Source: Kiritimatiellales bacterium (GTDB taxonomy: Bacteria; Verrucomicrobiota; Kiritimatiellia; Kiritimatiellales; Tichowtungiaceae). From it: 64,000 nt of DNA. The notes beneath the pieces are model-generated. The model was not told where the DNA came from and did no database searches. It saw only the letters and a program-made list of their open reading frames with translations. The stretch covers positions 62,001 to 126,000 of the forward strand of contig JBBADV010000001.1 in the NCBI GenBank assembly GCA_041656295.1, written 5' to 3'. A program made the translations under genes and the position numbers. Positions 1 to 7,842 of the stretch are shown here, in pieces (position 1 is the stretch's first letter; each line of letters begins with the position of its first letter).

Positions 1-351
1 ACCGGCGAAGTACCCGATTTGCGTCCATTCCGCAGTAAAGCCGCCATCTTTGTGTCGCCGGTGCGTCTCGGTTCCGGGATACGCATCAAAGTTCTTGAAG
101 CGATGGCCAGTGGACTGCCGGTAGTTTCAACATCGCTCGGAATAGAAGGAATTGACGCGCAAACCGGTTTAAACTGTATGGTAGCCGACACACCGAAAAT
201 GTTCATACAAAGCATCGAGTGGCTTTTAACCGACAAAGATTTAAGCAGCCGTCTCGCAAAAAATGCACAGGAACTTGTAGCAAAAAAATATGCACTCGAA
301 GACGGTATGCGCCGGTTCGAAAAAATTATCAAATCGGTCGTGGAGGTATAA
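1..351 (+). CDS. Glycosyltransferase, C-terminal part (cut by window start)
   Basis: The reading frame is open from base 1 and ends at TAA 349-351, so only about 116 residues of the C-terminus are visible. The segment TGEVPDLRPF followed by GSGIRIKVLEAMASGLPVV is the nucleotide-sugar binding end of a GT-B fold glycosyltransferase (GT4/GT1-like), with the family's conserved acidic residue in LEAMA. Such enzymes move a sugar from a nucleotide donor onto a glycan or lipid at the cytoplasmic face of the membrane. Acceptor and sugar cannot be read from this fragment. The next gene starts one base after the stop, so the two are co-transcribed. Confidence 0.85.
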   Translation, partial: TGEVPDLRPFRSKAAIFVSPVRLGSGIRIKVLEAMASGLPVVSTSLGIEGIDAQTGLNCMVADTPKMFIQSIEWLLTDKDLSSRLAKNAQELVAKKYALEDGMRRFEKIIKSVVEV

Positions 352-352
352 C

Positions 353-1459
353 GTGATTTGCAATGTCCCCTTTGAAATGATGGCGTCGTTTATGATCGAC
401 CTTTTCAAGGCGGTCGGCGTACCGGAAGACGACTCAAAAATTTGCGCTGATGTGTTAATCACCTCCGATAAACGCGGCATCGATTCCCACGGTACCGGTC
501 GTCTCAAACCGGTTTATTATGACCGCATTGTAAAACAAAAAATTCAACAGCCGGTTTCAAAAATTGAAATCATCCGTGATCAAGGTGCCACGGCAGTGAT
601 CGATGGACATCACGGTATGGGAATGGTCATCAGCAAACGCTGCATGGAACTTGCCATTGAAAAAGCACGTGCATACGGACTCGGAATGGTCGTTGCGCGC
701 AACTCCACGCATTACGGTTTTGCTGCATATTATCCTATGATGGCATGTGCTGCCGATATGATCGGAATGACCGGGACCAACGCACGGCCGTCCATCGCGC
801 CGACGCACGGCGTAGAAAACATGCTCGGCACCAATCCGCTGGTATTCGGCGTTCCAACCGACGAAGAGTTTCCGTTCACGAACGATTACGCCACCTCCAT
901 CATTCAGCGCGGAAAAATCGAACAGTACGAACGCGAAGGTAAAGAGTGTCCGCCCGGACTTATTATCGGTCGCGACGGACAAACTAAAACTGATTCCGCT
1001 CAAATTCTCAAAGACCTCGTGTCCGGCGCGGCCGCCCTGGCTCCGATCGGCGGAATTTTAGAAGAAACCGGCGGACACAAAGGTTACGGCTTTGCCACCG
1101 TCGTAGAACTTCTTTCTGCCGCGCTCCAGCAGGGCTCATTTTTAAAACAGCTCAGCGGGCTTACCGGCGCCGGCAAGCCGCAACCGTATGCGCTTGGACA
1201 TTTTTTTATGGCAATCGATATCAGCCATTTTTGTGAGCCGGCCGACTTCAAAAAAACGTCCGGTGACATTATGCGCGAACTCCGCGCTTCCGAAAAAGCC
1301 CCCGGCACCGAACGCATTTATACCTGCGGAGAAAAAGAACACCTCGCCTGGCTTGACCGCAAAGATAAAGGCGTGCCGGTGAATGAAGCACTGCAAAAAC
1401 AGCTCATTGCCATGCGCGATGAACAGCAATTAATGCAATACAAATTTCCGTTTGAATAA
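353..1459 (+). CDS. Ldh2 family NAD(P)-dependent malate/L-lactate/ureidoglycolate-type dehydrogenase
   Basis: This 368-residue protein belongs to the Ldh2/YiaK family, which oxidises 2-hydroxyacids or reduces 2-keto acids with NAD(P). The SDKRGIDSHGTGRL segment near residue 40 is the family signature with the catalytic His, and the glycine-rich GTNPLVFGVP and GGHKGYGFA segments are also typical. I chose the GTG at 353 because GGAGG at 342-346 lies six bases upstream; an earlier in-frame ATG at 290 would overlap the glycosyltransferase. Its substrate is not evident: malate, lactate, ureidoglycolate and sugar-acid dehydrogenases all share this fold. It converges on the KDPG aldolase gene. Confidence 0.88.
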   Translation: MICNVPFEMMASFMIDLFKAVGVPEDDSKICADVLITSDKRGIDSHGTGRLKPVYYDRIVKQKIQQPVSKIEIIRDQGATAVIDGHHGMGMVISKRCMELAIEKARAYGLGMVVARNSTHYGFAAYYPMMACAADMIGMTGTNARPSIAPTHGVENMLGTNPLVFGVPTDEEFPFTNDYATSIIQRGKIEQYEREGKECPPGLIIGRDGQTKTDSAQILKDLVSGAAALAPIGGILEETGGHKGYGFATVVELLSAALQQGSFLKQLSGLTGAGKPQPYALGHFFMAIDISHFCEPADFKKTSGDIMRELRASEKAPGTERIYTCGEKEHLAWLDRKDKGVPVNEALQKQLIAMRDEQQLMQYKFPFE

Positions 1460-1487
1460 AACCGGCGAAATTTACGCCGGATTTTTA
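1460..1487. terminator. Bidirectional terminator between converging genes
   Basis: CCGGCG (1462-1467) pairs with CGCCGG (1475-1480) and is followed by ATTTTT on the plus strand, with A-rich sequence before it that serves the minus strand. It overlaps the last codons of the converging aldolase gene. Confidence 0.6.
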
Positions 1488-2119
1488 AATGACAGTTCTG
1501 CCGCTTTAGCGACCGCTGCTTTAACCTGAGCGGTAATTACATCCCACTGCTTGTCGGCAATCTGCTGTTTCGTTGCCAGCCATGTTCCGCCGATCGCACT
1601 GACAACCGGCAGCGCCAGCCACTCGTTCATATTATCAAGATTTACGCCGCCGGTCGGACAGAATTTTACGCCGAGCGAAACATACGGCGCCGCCATATTT
1701 TTCAGCATGTTCGTTCCGCCGGCCGCACCCGCCGGGAAAAACTTCAGCATTTTACAACCGAGCGCCAGCCCCGCTTCAATTTCCGATGGCGTCATAACAC
1801 CGGGAATGAAGAGCGTTTGGTGCTGATTGAAAAATTTGATCGTTTCAGGATTCAATCCCGGCGCCAGCCCGAAGCTGACGCCGGCGTCGATACACATCTG
1901 CGCCTGCTCCGGCGTGACAACCGTGCCGGCGCCGACGAGCATTTCCGGAAATGCTTTTTTAATCCGGCGCAGTGCTTCCGGCGCGGCGGCGGTGCGGCAC
2001 GTCACCTCGATCACATCCATGCCGCCTTTTAACAGCGCTTCCGCCAGCGGTTCAGCATCGTTCGCATCATCAATCACAATCACCGGAATGACCGGACGTT
2101 TTAAAAGTTCTTCTAACAT
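1472..2119 (-). CDS. eda: 2-keto-3-deoxy-6-phosphogluconate (KDPG) aldolase
   Basis: This 215-residue cytoplasmic class I aldolase splits KDPG into pyruvate and glyceraldehyde-3-phosphate, the last step of the Entner-Doudoroff and uronate routes. The length is normal for the family. IEVTCRTAAAPEAL (with the catalytic Glu), VGAGTVVTPEQA, and LKFFPAGAAGG (with the Schiff-base Lys) are all present. The motif reads FPAG instead of the more usual FPAE. AAGGAATAGTT precedes the ATG at 2119. It lies 78 bases downstream of KDG kinase on the same strand, so the two are consecutive pathway steps. Confidence 0.95.
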   Translation of the reverse strand: MLEELLKRPVIPVIVIDDANDAEPLAEALLKGGMDVIEVTCRTAAAPEALRRIKKAFPEMLVGAGTVVTPEQAQMCIDAGVSFGLAPGLNPETIKFFNQHQTLFIPGVMTPSEIEAGLALGCKMLKFFPAGAAGGTNMLKNMAAPYVSLGVKFCPTGGVNLDNMNEWLALPVVSAIGGTWLATKQQIADKQWDVITAQVKAAVAKAAELSFKNPA

Positions 2120-2197
2120 AACTATTCCTTTGTCTTAAGGTCTGAAAGTCGCAAGGCAAAGGTCCCGACTTTTGACCTTCGACATTTAGACTTTCGA
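2120..2197. repeat. Imperfect inverted repeat between kdgK and eda
   Basis: The gap holds AGGTCTGAAAGTCG and, downstream, CGACTTTTGACCT, which can pair as an imperfect hairpin, followed by further GAC-CTT/CGACATTTAGAC repeats. It could be an mRNA-processing or attenuation structure, or a small degenerate repeat. No function is established. Confidence 0.4.
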
Positions 2198-3289
2198 CTA
2201 TCTATCCACTCTTGCTCCGCCGCCGCCGACCAGTTTTTTCACTTCCGCGAGCGATGCCATCGTGGTATCGCCCGGGGTCGTCATCGCCAGCGCGCCGTGC
2301 GCCGCGCCGTATTCCACCGCAAGCTGCGGGTCGCCGAGCTCCATCAGTCCGTAAATGAAACCGGACGCAAAACTGTCGCCGCCGCCGACGCGGTCAAGAA
2401 TCTCAAGATTTGGGCGGTGTGTGGCGGCATAGAATTTTCCATCGTACCAGCACATGGCGCCCCAGTCGTTGACGGTGGCGGTTTTTACGCTGCGCATTGT
2501 GGTTCCCGTTGCTTTAAAGTTCGGAAATTCTTTTACCGCGCGGGAGATCATGTTTTGGAAAGCGCCGAGTTCAAGATCGGTCAGATTTTTATCGGTGCCT
2601 TCAATTTCAAAACCAAGACAGGCGGTGTAGTCTTCTTCGTTGCCGATCATCACATCAACGTATTGGGCAATTTCGCGGTTGATTTCACGGCATTTTTCCA
2701 GACCGCCGAACTCTTTCCACAGCGACGGACGGTAGTTCAAATCGTACGAAACCATTGTTCCATATTTTTTGGCAATCTTCGCCGCTTCAATTACCAGCGG
2801 GCCGGTAGTTTCCGACAGCGCCGCAAAAATTCCACCGGTGTGAAACCAGCGTACGCCGAGTTTGCCGAACAGAGTTTCCCAGTCGATGTCGCCGGGCTTC
2901 AACTGTGACGCAGCGGTGTTGCCGCGATCGGAACAGCCGACCGCGCCGCGAATTCCGAAGCCGCGTTCAGTGAAATTAATTCCGTTACGTACTGTGCGTC
3001 CGATTCCGTCATACTCGACCCATTTGATAAATGACGTATCCACACCGCCCTGCAGAATAAAATCCTCCATCAGCCAGCCGATTTCATTTTTTGCGAATGC
3101 TGTTACAACACCGGCACGTTTGCCGAAACACCGGCGCAAGCCGCGCGCTACATTATATTCGCCGCCGCCTTCCCACGCCCGGAATTCGCGCGCAGTGCGA
3201 ATGCGGCCTTCACCCGGGTCAAGCCGGAGCATCACTTCACCCAAAGAAACAATATCGTAACGGCACTCATCTGCAGTTTTAATCTTCAT
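2198..3289 (-). CDS. kdgK: 2-keto-3-deoxygluconate (KDG) kinase, PfkB family
   Basis: This 363-residue sugar kinase phosphorylates KDG to KDPG with ATP. It shows the ribokinase-fold N-terminal WEGGGEYNVARGL motif, the SYDLNYRPSLW segment typical of KDG kinases, and the C-terminal GGGDSFASGF signature with the catalytic Asp. I chose the second ATG (3289) because AAGGAGA ends six bases before it but touches the first ATG (3295). The gene follows a small membrane-protein gene by 11 bases and precedes eda, so it fits an alginate/uronate degradation operon. Confidence 0.93.
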   Translation of the reverse strand: MKIKTADECRYDIVSLGEVMLRLDPGEGRIRTAREFRAWEGGGEYNVARGLRRCFGKRAGVVTAFAKNEIGWLMEDFILQGGVDTSFIKWVEYDGIGRTVRNGINFTERGFGIRGAVGCSDRGNTAASQLKPGDIDWETLFGKLGVRWFHTGGIFAALSETTGPLVIEAAKIAKKYGTMVSYDLNYRPSLWKEFGGLEKCREINREIAQYVDVMIGNEEDYTACLGFEIEGTDKNLTDLELGAFQNMISRAVKEFPNFKATGTTMRSVKTATVNDWGAMCWYDGKFYAATHRPNLEILDRVGGGDSFASGFIYGLMELGDPQLAVEYGAAHGALAMTTPGDTTMASLAEVKKLVGGGGARVDR

Positions 3290-3300
3290 CAGCATTCTCC

Positions 3301-3744
3301 TTATTCAATCGTTATCAGAAATAAAATTAAACTGATTAAGTAATTAAACAATCCCGCCACTAATAGCACCATGGCCGTTTTATACAAGGCGGTTTTCTGA
3401 TTCCGGCGCCGGAGCTGTTCAATCACTGTTTCATCCGGCGTTCCGGCGCGCCATGCGCTCGCCCAGCGCAAATGCAGCGGACCGGCGATCACTGCCGTTA
3501 CCGAAAGCAGAACGAGCAGCAACCCAAGTCCGATAAATACTCCGCCGAATACGCTCGACTGTGCGATGCGCGGGCCGGAAAATCCGGTAATTGTCAGACA
3601 GATTGTCGCCAGCCCGAGCAGCATTTGCGACCGCGTATGCAGCGTTGCAAACATATCCTTTAACTCAGAAAAAATCCGCGCAAAATCCGCTTCGTAGATT
3701 TCCTTCAGAAATTCCAATTCTTCAGATGGACTCAATTTTTTCAT
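3301..3744 (-). CDS. Small three-helix membrane protein of unknown function
   Basis: I do not recognise this 147-residue protein. It has a charged N-terminal helix of about 40 residues (KKLSPSEELEFLKEI...), then three hydrophobic segments near residues 41-57, 66-89 and 122-145, with a short charged stretch between the last two (about residues 93-118). It lies 11 bases upstream of KDG kinase on the same strand. The layout recalls small effector or scaffold membrane proteins, but nothing identifies a partner. It could be a helper of transport or simply a lineage-specific membrane protein. Confidence 0.6.
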   Translation of the reverse strand: MKKLSPSEELEFLKEIYEADFARIFSELKDMFATLHTRSQMLLGLATICLTITGFSGPRIAQSSVFGGVFIGLGLLLVLLSVTAVIAGPLHLRWASAWRAGTPDETVIEQLRRRNQKTALYKTAMVLLVAGLFNYLISLILFLITIE

Positions 3745-3783
3745 ATATATTATATTTTAAAACCGCGAATGGATGCAAATGAA

Positions 3784-3884
3784 GAGGCATTCTGCCTCAT
3801 TCCAACCAAACTTCATTCCTAAATTTGTGCATTTTTGAGGCTATTATTAATTCTCTATTTTAAAGAGTGAGGCCGGAAGCCTCA
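3784..3884. terminator. Two hairpins in the gap after the flavoprotein gene
   Basis: GAGGCA-TTC-TGCCTC (3784-3798) and TGAGGC-CGGAA-GCCTCA (3868-3884) are perfect stems that share the GAGGC core. The second is followed on the minus strand by CTCTTTAAAA, so it may end transcription of the 3896-5857 gene. The match between the two stems may instead mark a small repeat. Confidence 0.45.
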
Positions 3885-3895
3885 TCCACATTAAT

Positions 3896-5857
3896 TTACT
3901 GATAAATTTTGCCAGCGCGGAAATCCGCCCAGACCGTTTCAAACCACAGATTGCTTTGCGGCACCGGGCGGCATCTTACCCAGCGATGTTTTACTTTGCC
4001 GTCTTCGAAAACGGTTTCCTGCACCTTCGCGCGGAACGTTTCATTCTCCGGCAGAAAGCTCCACTGCTTGCGGTCGAGCTGTTTGTGCGCCCGAATTCCA
4101 CCCTCGCCGCGAACCATTGCCGAGCCGCGCGAACCAACGCCGCTTTTTACCTGATAGATCAGCGACTCAAGATATATCCAGTGCGCGAAGCAAAGCTGAC
4201 GGTTACGAAACGCCTGCACCGCTTCAATTGCATTTCCGGCGGCACAACCTTTTGCATCCAGTTCCGCCACCTGCGCTTTCGCTGCGGCAGCGGCTTTTTT
4301 CAATTCGCCGAGCGAACGGATGTGCGCGCCGGAACGGCTCATCCGCGACTGAAATTCATCGCGGACTTTGCGCCAGTCCAGTTTCGATTTTTTACACCGC
4401 TTCAAAAATCCGGCGGCGTCCGTTAACTCTTTTTTCAGCGCTTTCTTGAACTCCGCCTCTTTCAACTCATTTCCGGCGTAACGGTGCGCGATAAATTCGG
4501 CGGCGCGGATGGCACCGACCTGCCCGGCATTGAGCGCCGACCCGCCGGGGCGCGCGACGCCGTGCGAACCGTTGACCTCACCGATCGGAAAGAGATGCTT
4601 AATGTTCGTCGATTCCCACCAGTGATTTCCGGCAACGCCGCCGTTGTTGTGCTGCGCGCATACCGCAACCTCAAGCATTTCACGCGTCAAATCAATACCG
4701 TGATCGTTATACAGCGAAATAGCACCGGGATTCATGTGCATCAGCCGCGTCAGCGGCGTATCCTGAAACGCATTTGAATTTTTCAGATAATCGTACGCCT
4801 CTTTGTCGAGTGCTTTAAAATTGAACTCCGCCGGATTTTCGCGGAAGTCGAGAAACACGCGCCGGCCTTTTTCAACGCTTTCAATGTAAACCAGAATGTC
4901 GATGATCGATGAACCGCCGGAAATTTTCTTCGAATCAAACGGCCACTGATACCCTTTCAGAAATACCATGCTGTTCATTTTGCCGGTCGTTGGAAACCAG
5001 TCGCGCAGAAATTCATGCGGATTGCTTTTGCCGTCGGCGTCGGTCGAAATAAAACGCGGGATCACCTGCATATAGGTGCCGGAAACATTCCAGCGGAATT
5101 TTGTGGAAGCAAGTCCGTATTGTGATTCCGGCAGGCTCTGCGCCGTCGCGCCGGCTTTAAGCGCCAGCCCGATTGCACCGGTGTGTACCGTCGGATAAAC
5201 ACTCGTTTTATAAATTCCGCCAGGACCGCCCACCGCAAACACTACATTTTCAGCGGCGTATGCAATCCATTCGCCTTTGGCATCCAGCGCCAGCGCACCG
5301 CACGCACGTTTTTCTTTGCCGGCGCCGGAAATTAAAAGGCTGATCACATTCAGGCGCTCGTCCACCGGAATTTTCCGGCGCTTCACTTCGGCGGTCAGTG
5401 CCAGACACATATCGCGCGATGTGTACGGTCCGACCGATGTCGCGCGCTGCGCCGGATCATGGTCTGTTTTATAACCGGCAAACTGACCGAACGAATCCTG
5501 AGGGAATTTTACGCCGAGATTCACTAAATTCAAAAACGCGCGGCCGGATACCGCCGCTTCAACCAGAGCAAGATCGCCATGCATGCTGCCGGGGCGTGTA
5601 TAATTTCCGGCCATCATCAGCGGCGAATCCATATCACTGCCGCACATCGCCGTTTTATAATAGGTCTGCTTGTCCGAGCCGGTGTTGATCGATGTGCCCA
5701 TCTTCAACCCTTCCGTCACAATCAGTACATCTTCAATTCCCTGATTCCGCAACTGCACTGCGGCATTCAAACCCGCCGCGCCGGAACCGATCACCAGCGA
5801 GTGAACCGAAACCACAGGAATTTCAGTTGCACCGATTTTCATTTTCGTTTTTTTCAT
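3896..5857 (-). CDS. FAD-dependent oxidoreductase, fumarate reductase/succinate dehydrogenase flavoprotein-like
   Basis: This protein of about 653 residues has the FAD-binding Rossmann motif VIGSGAAGLNAAVQLR near residue 22 and a second FAD contact at GEVNGSHGVARPGGSALNAG near residue 440, typical of the SdhA/FrdA/aspartate oxidase class. No signal peptide or heme domain is visible, so it is probably cytoplasmic. I chose the ATG at 5857: GGAG lies eight bases upstream, and it sits one base after the stop of the preceding gene. The family's natural substrates are dicarboxylates or related acids, but here the substrate is unknown. Confidence 0.8.
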   Translation of the reverse strand: MKKTKMKIGATEIPVVSVHSLVIGSGAAGLNAAVQLRNQGIEDVLIVTEGLKMGTSINTGSDKQTYYKTAMCGSDMDSPLMMAGNYTRPGSMHGDLALVEAAVSGRAFLNLVNLGVKFPQDSFGQFAGYKTDHDPAQRATSVGPYTSRDMCLALTAEVKRRKIPVDERLNVISLLISGAGKEKRACGALALDAKGEWIAYAAENVVFAVGGPGGIYKTSVYPTVHTGAIGLALKAGATAQSLPESQYGLASTKFRWNVSGTYMQVIPRFISTDADGKSNPHEFLRDWFPTTGKMNSMVFLKGYQWPFDSKKISGGSSIIDILVYIESVEKGRRVFLDFRENPAEFNFKALDKEAYDYLKNSNAFQDTPLTRLMHMNPGAISLYNDHGIDLTREMLEVAVCAQHNNGGVAGNHWWESTNIKHLFPIGEVNGSHGVARPGGSALNAGQVGAIRAAEFIAHRYAGNELKEAEFKKALKKELTDAAGFLKRCKKSKLDWRKVRDEFQSRMSRSGAHIRSLGELKKAAAAAKAQVAELDAKGCAAGNAIEAVQAFRNRQLCFAHWIYLESLIYQVKSGVGSRGSAMVRGEGGIRAHKQLDRKQWSFLPENETFRAKVQETVFEDGKVKHRWVRCRPVPQSNLWFETVWADFRAGKIYQ

Positions 5858-5858
5858 C

Positions 5859-6986
5859 TTAATATTCTCCAATATATTTTTTCACAGCCAGTACCGTTTC
5901 CGGCACCGCTTCATACGGCAGCACGCCGGAGCCCAGACAAACATTTTCACGACCTGCCGCAAGTTTCATCACACGATCCGCTTCCGCAAACGCCGGCGCG
6001 GTTTCAGCGGAACAGAATACCGCCGGCTTCATATTAATACGAACCGTCACATCCGGAAATTTTTTCATGATTTCCATAAACGCCGCCTGATCCGTTTCGC
6101 CGGGACAGATGACATATTTCGTGCCGGTGCTCAGCAGTGCTTCAAGAATCGGCGTGGTGTCGCCGCCGATGATGCACGGAATCGTGGGGCAGACATTCCT
6201 GTCTGCCCATTCCGGTTGCGCAGACAGGAATGTCTGCGCCGCATTGCACCGGAGTGGGACGGACTTTCCAGTCTGCCTTTTTTGCGCAGACAGGAATGTC
6301 TGCGCCGCATTGTACCGGAGTGGGGCGGACTTTCCAGTCTGCCCTTCTTGCGCAGACAGGAATGTCTGCGCCGCAGTAATCAACCGGTTCAACGCCGGCA
6401 GAACCAGCTCCGAAAACATCCGCGGTGGAACCAGCGGCGGCGTGGCGGCGGATTCAAAAACTGTAATTCCAACGCCGGCGGCGGCAATCGCGCGGCAGAA
6501 GTTCAACTGGTCGCCGGTAATTTTTTCAAGCGCCTCGCTCACCACATTCGGATCCGTCAGCGAATCGCACAACAATGTTTCAAGTCCGGTGAGATTCGAT
6601 GCAAGAGAAAACGGACCGCTGACCGGAATTTTTATAACCGCATCCGGCAGTTTTTCTTTCAAGCGTTGCGCTGCGTCAATGATAAGTTTGATGCGACCAG
6701 ACGTTTCCGGGTCATAAGACGGCAGATTTAAAATATCAGCGACGGCGGCGCAAAGATGATTGGCAAGCGCCTGGATTGCATCTCCCGCCGGTTTTTCAAT
6801 TTTTCCGCCGTAGGCTTCCGCTTCGAGATTATAAATATCAATGCCGGCGACCACCGGCGTGTGATGATAGGTTTCGAATGCGGCGGTGTGCGCCTGAACC
6901 ATCAGTTCGCCGGAACGCGAAACGTCCCACGGTGTTTTTCCAATCAACCGCGCGGCGTGTTCATAAACTGCCGGTTCGAATTTCAT
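5859..6986 (-). CDS. Uroporphyrinogen decarboxylase-like protein with in-frame palindromic repeat insertion
   Basis: This 375-residue protein resembles the UroD/MtaA superfamily of TIM-barrel decarboxylases and corrinoid methyltransferases. KIPVSGPFSLASNLTG near residue 120, CIIGGDTTPILE near 272 and VCLGSGVLPYE near the end fit the group, but the HemE active-site arginine motif is not obvious, so heme synthesis is unlikely. Residues of about 203-268 are low-complexity copies of QTFLSAQ...QTGKS encoded by a 66-base tandem palindromic element. The barrel would be near normal length without it. The gene stops one base before the next start, which suggests coupling. Activity with the insert is uncertain. 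Confidence 0.75.
   Translation of the reverse strand: MKFEPAVYEHAARLIGKTPWDVSRSGELMVQAHTAAFETYHHTPVVAGIDIYNLEAEAYGGKIEKPAGDAIQALANHLCAAVADILNLPSYDPETSGRIKLIIDAAQRLKEKLPDAVIKIPVSGPFSLASNLTGLETLLCDSLTDPNVVSEALEKITGDQLNFCRAIAAAGVGITVFESAATPPLVPPRMFSELVLPALNRLITAAQTFLSAQEGQTGKSAPLRYNAAQTFLSAQKRQTGKSVPLRCNAAQTFLSAQPEWADRNVCPTIPCIIGGDTTPILEALLSTGTKYVICPGETDQAAFMEIMKKFPDVTVRINMKPAVFCSAETAPAFAEADRVMKLAAGRENVCLGSGVLPYEAVPETVLAVKKYIGEY
6186..6371. repeat. Tandem 66-bp palindromic repeats inside a coding sequence
   Basis: A GCAGACA-TTCC-TGTCTGC palindrome (6190-6207) is followed by three copies of GCGCAGACA-GGAA-TGTCTGCGC at 6218-6239, 6284-6305 and 6350-6371, exactly 66 bases apart. Each pair of copies is separated by a partial palindrome containing GACTTTCCAGTC. 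The period is a multiple of three, so the host frame stays open. A related pair lies at 22581-22638. Confidence 0.9.
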
Positions 6987-6994
6987 TTTTTAAA

Positions 6995-7056
6995 GGTAGG
7001 GCGCTCAGTCCCTTGAGCGCCATTTTTCTGGACGGCAAAGGACTGCCGTCCCTACC
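6995..7056. repeat. Composite palindromic element with two hairpins
   Basis: GGTAGGG (6995-7001) and CCCTACC (7050-7056) close an outer stem. Inside are GGCGCTCA/TGAGCGCC (7000-7007 and 7014-7021) and GGACGGCA/TGCCGTCC (7030-7037 and 7044-7051). The element fills almost the whole gap between the SDR stop and the UroD-like start, only eight bases from that start codon, where a ribosome binding site would be expected. It looks like a small non-autonomous mobile repeat. Confidence 0.75.
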
Positions 7057-7065
7057 GATTTTTCC

Positions 7066-7842
7066 TTATAATCTTTGAAGCGTTAATCCGCCGGCGACTT
7101 CTATGACCTGTCCGGTGGAATAAGCAATATCACCGCGCGCCATCATGGCCGCTGTCTTGGCAATGTCTTTCGGGAATCCCCAGCGGTTTTGCACCAGAAT
7201 GCCGTCCTCAAAAATCAGCTTGTCGTATTTTTCTGTCACAACCGAGGTCATATCGGTTTTGATAATGCCCGGACGGATTTCGTACACCGGAATATCAAAT
7301 TCGCCGAGACGCGCGGCGTAGAGTTGTGTCATCATGCTGACGCCGGCTTTTGAAATACAATATTCGCCGCGACTAACGGAAACAACTGTGGACGAAGTTG
7401 ACGAAATATTAATAATACAACCGATGAACGAGTCGTCGGCTTTTTTCTGTTCAATCATCCAGTTCGCGCACGCCTGCGTTAGAAAATACGGGCCCTGCAA
7501 ATTGATTTTCATCACCCACTCATAGCTCTCTTCCGTCGCGTCAAGAATATCGGCGCGCACGCGCGGCGCAACGCCGGCATTATTCACCAGCACATTCAGC
7601 CCGCCGAATTTTGCCTTAATTTGATCCAGCATGGCAGCGCGCGATTCAGCGCAGGAAACGTCGGCGCGGCAGTAAAGCACATCGGCGCCGGCAGCGCGCA
7701 GGCTTGCGAGTGCGTCGGCGACAGCGCTTTCTTCGTGAATGTCCATGATAGCGACGTTAAAATTTTCCGCTGCGAGTTTTTGTGCAATCGCCAGCCCGAT
7801 CCCGCGGCCGGCTCCCGTTACCAATGCGGTTCTTTTTTTCAT
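7066..7842 (-). CDS. Short-chain dehydrogenase/reductase (FabG-like), candidate DEH reductase
   Basis: This 258-residue SDR shows the nucleotide-binding TGAGRGIG motif at residues 8-15, the NNAG motif (VLVNNAGVAP), the catalytic Ser of INISSTSS, and the YCISK Tyr/Lys pair. It ends in a typical STGQVIEVAGG segment. The ATG at 7842 overlaps the stop of the preceding gene by one base (TAATG), so translation is probably coupled. In alginate degraders, SDRs of this type reduce the unsaturated monomer DEH to KDG, which would link the PL6 lyase at 13601 to KDG kinase at 2198. That role is inferred from context; a general sugar or ketoacyl reductase is equally possible by sequence. Confidence 0.85.
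   Translation of the reverse strand: MKKRTALVTGAGRGIGLAIAQKLAAENFNVAIMDIHEESAVADALASLRAAGADVLYCRADVSCAESRAAMLDQIKAKFGGLNVLVNNAGVAPRVRADILDATEESYEWVMKINLQGPYFLTQACANWMIEQKKADDSFIGCIINISSTSSTVVSVSRGEYCISKAGVSMMTQLYAARLGEFDIPVYEIRPGIIKTDMTSVVTEKYDKLIFEDGILVQNRWGFPKDIAKTAAMMARGDIAYSTGQVIEVAGGLTLQRL

Noticed and set aside
3301..3744. Possible anti-phage membrane effector (Pycsar/CBASS-like)
   Set aside because: Only the helix layout fits. There is no cyclase or other defence gene nearby, and the gene lies in a sugar operon.
6186..6371. CRISPR array
   Set aside because: The units are palindromes at 66-base spacing with near-identical spacers inside a gene; no cas genes are present.
6109..6717. 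Long plus-strand open frame opposite the UroD-like gene
   Set aside because: It owes its length to the repeats and to codon bias of the true gene on the minus strand; it has no recognisable motif or ribosome site.
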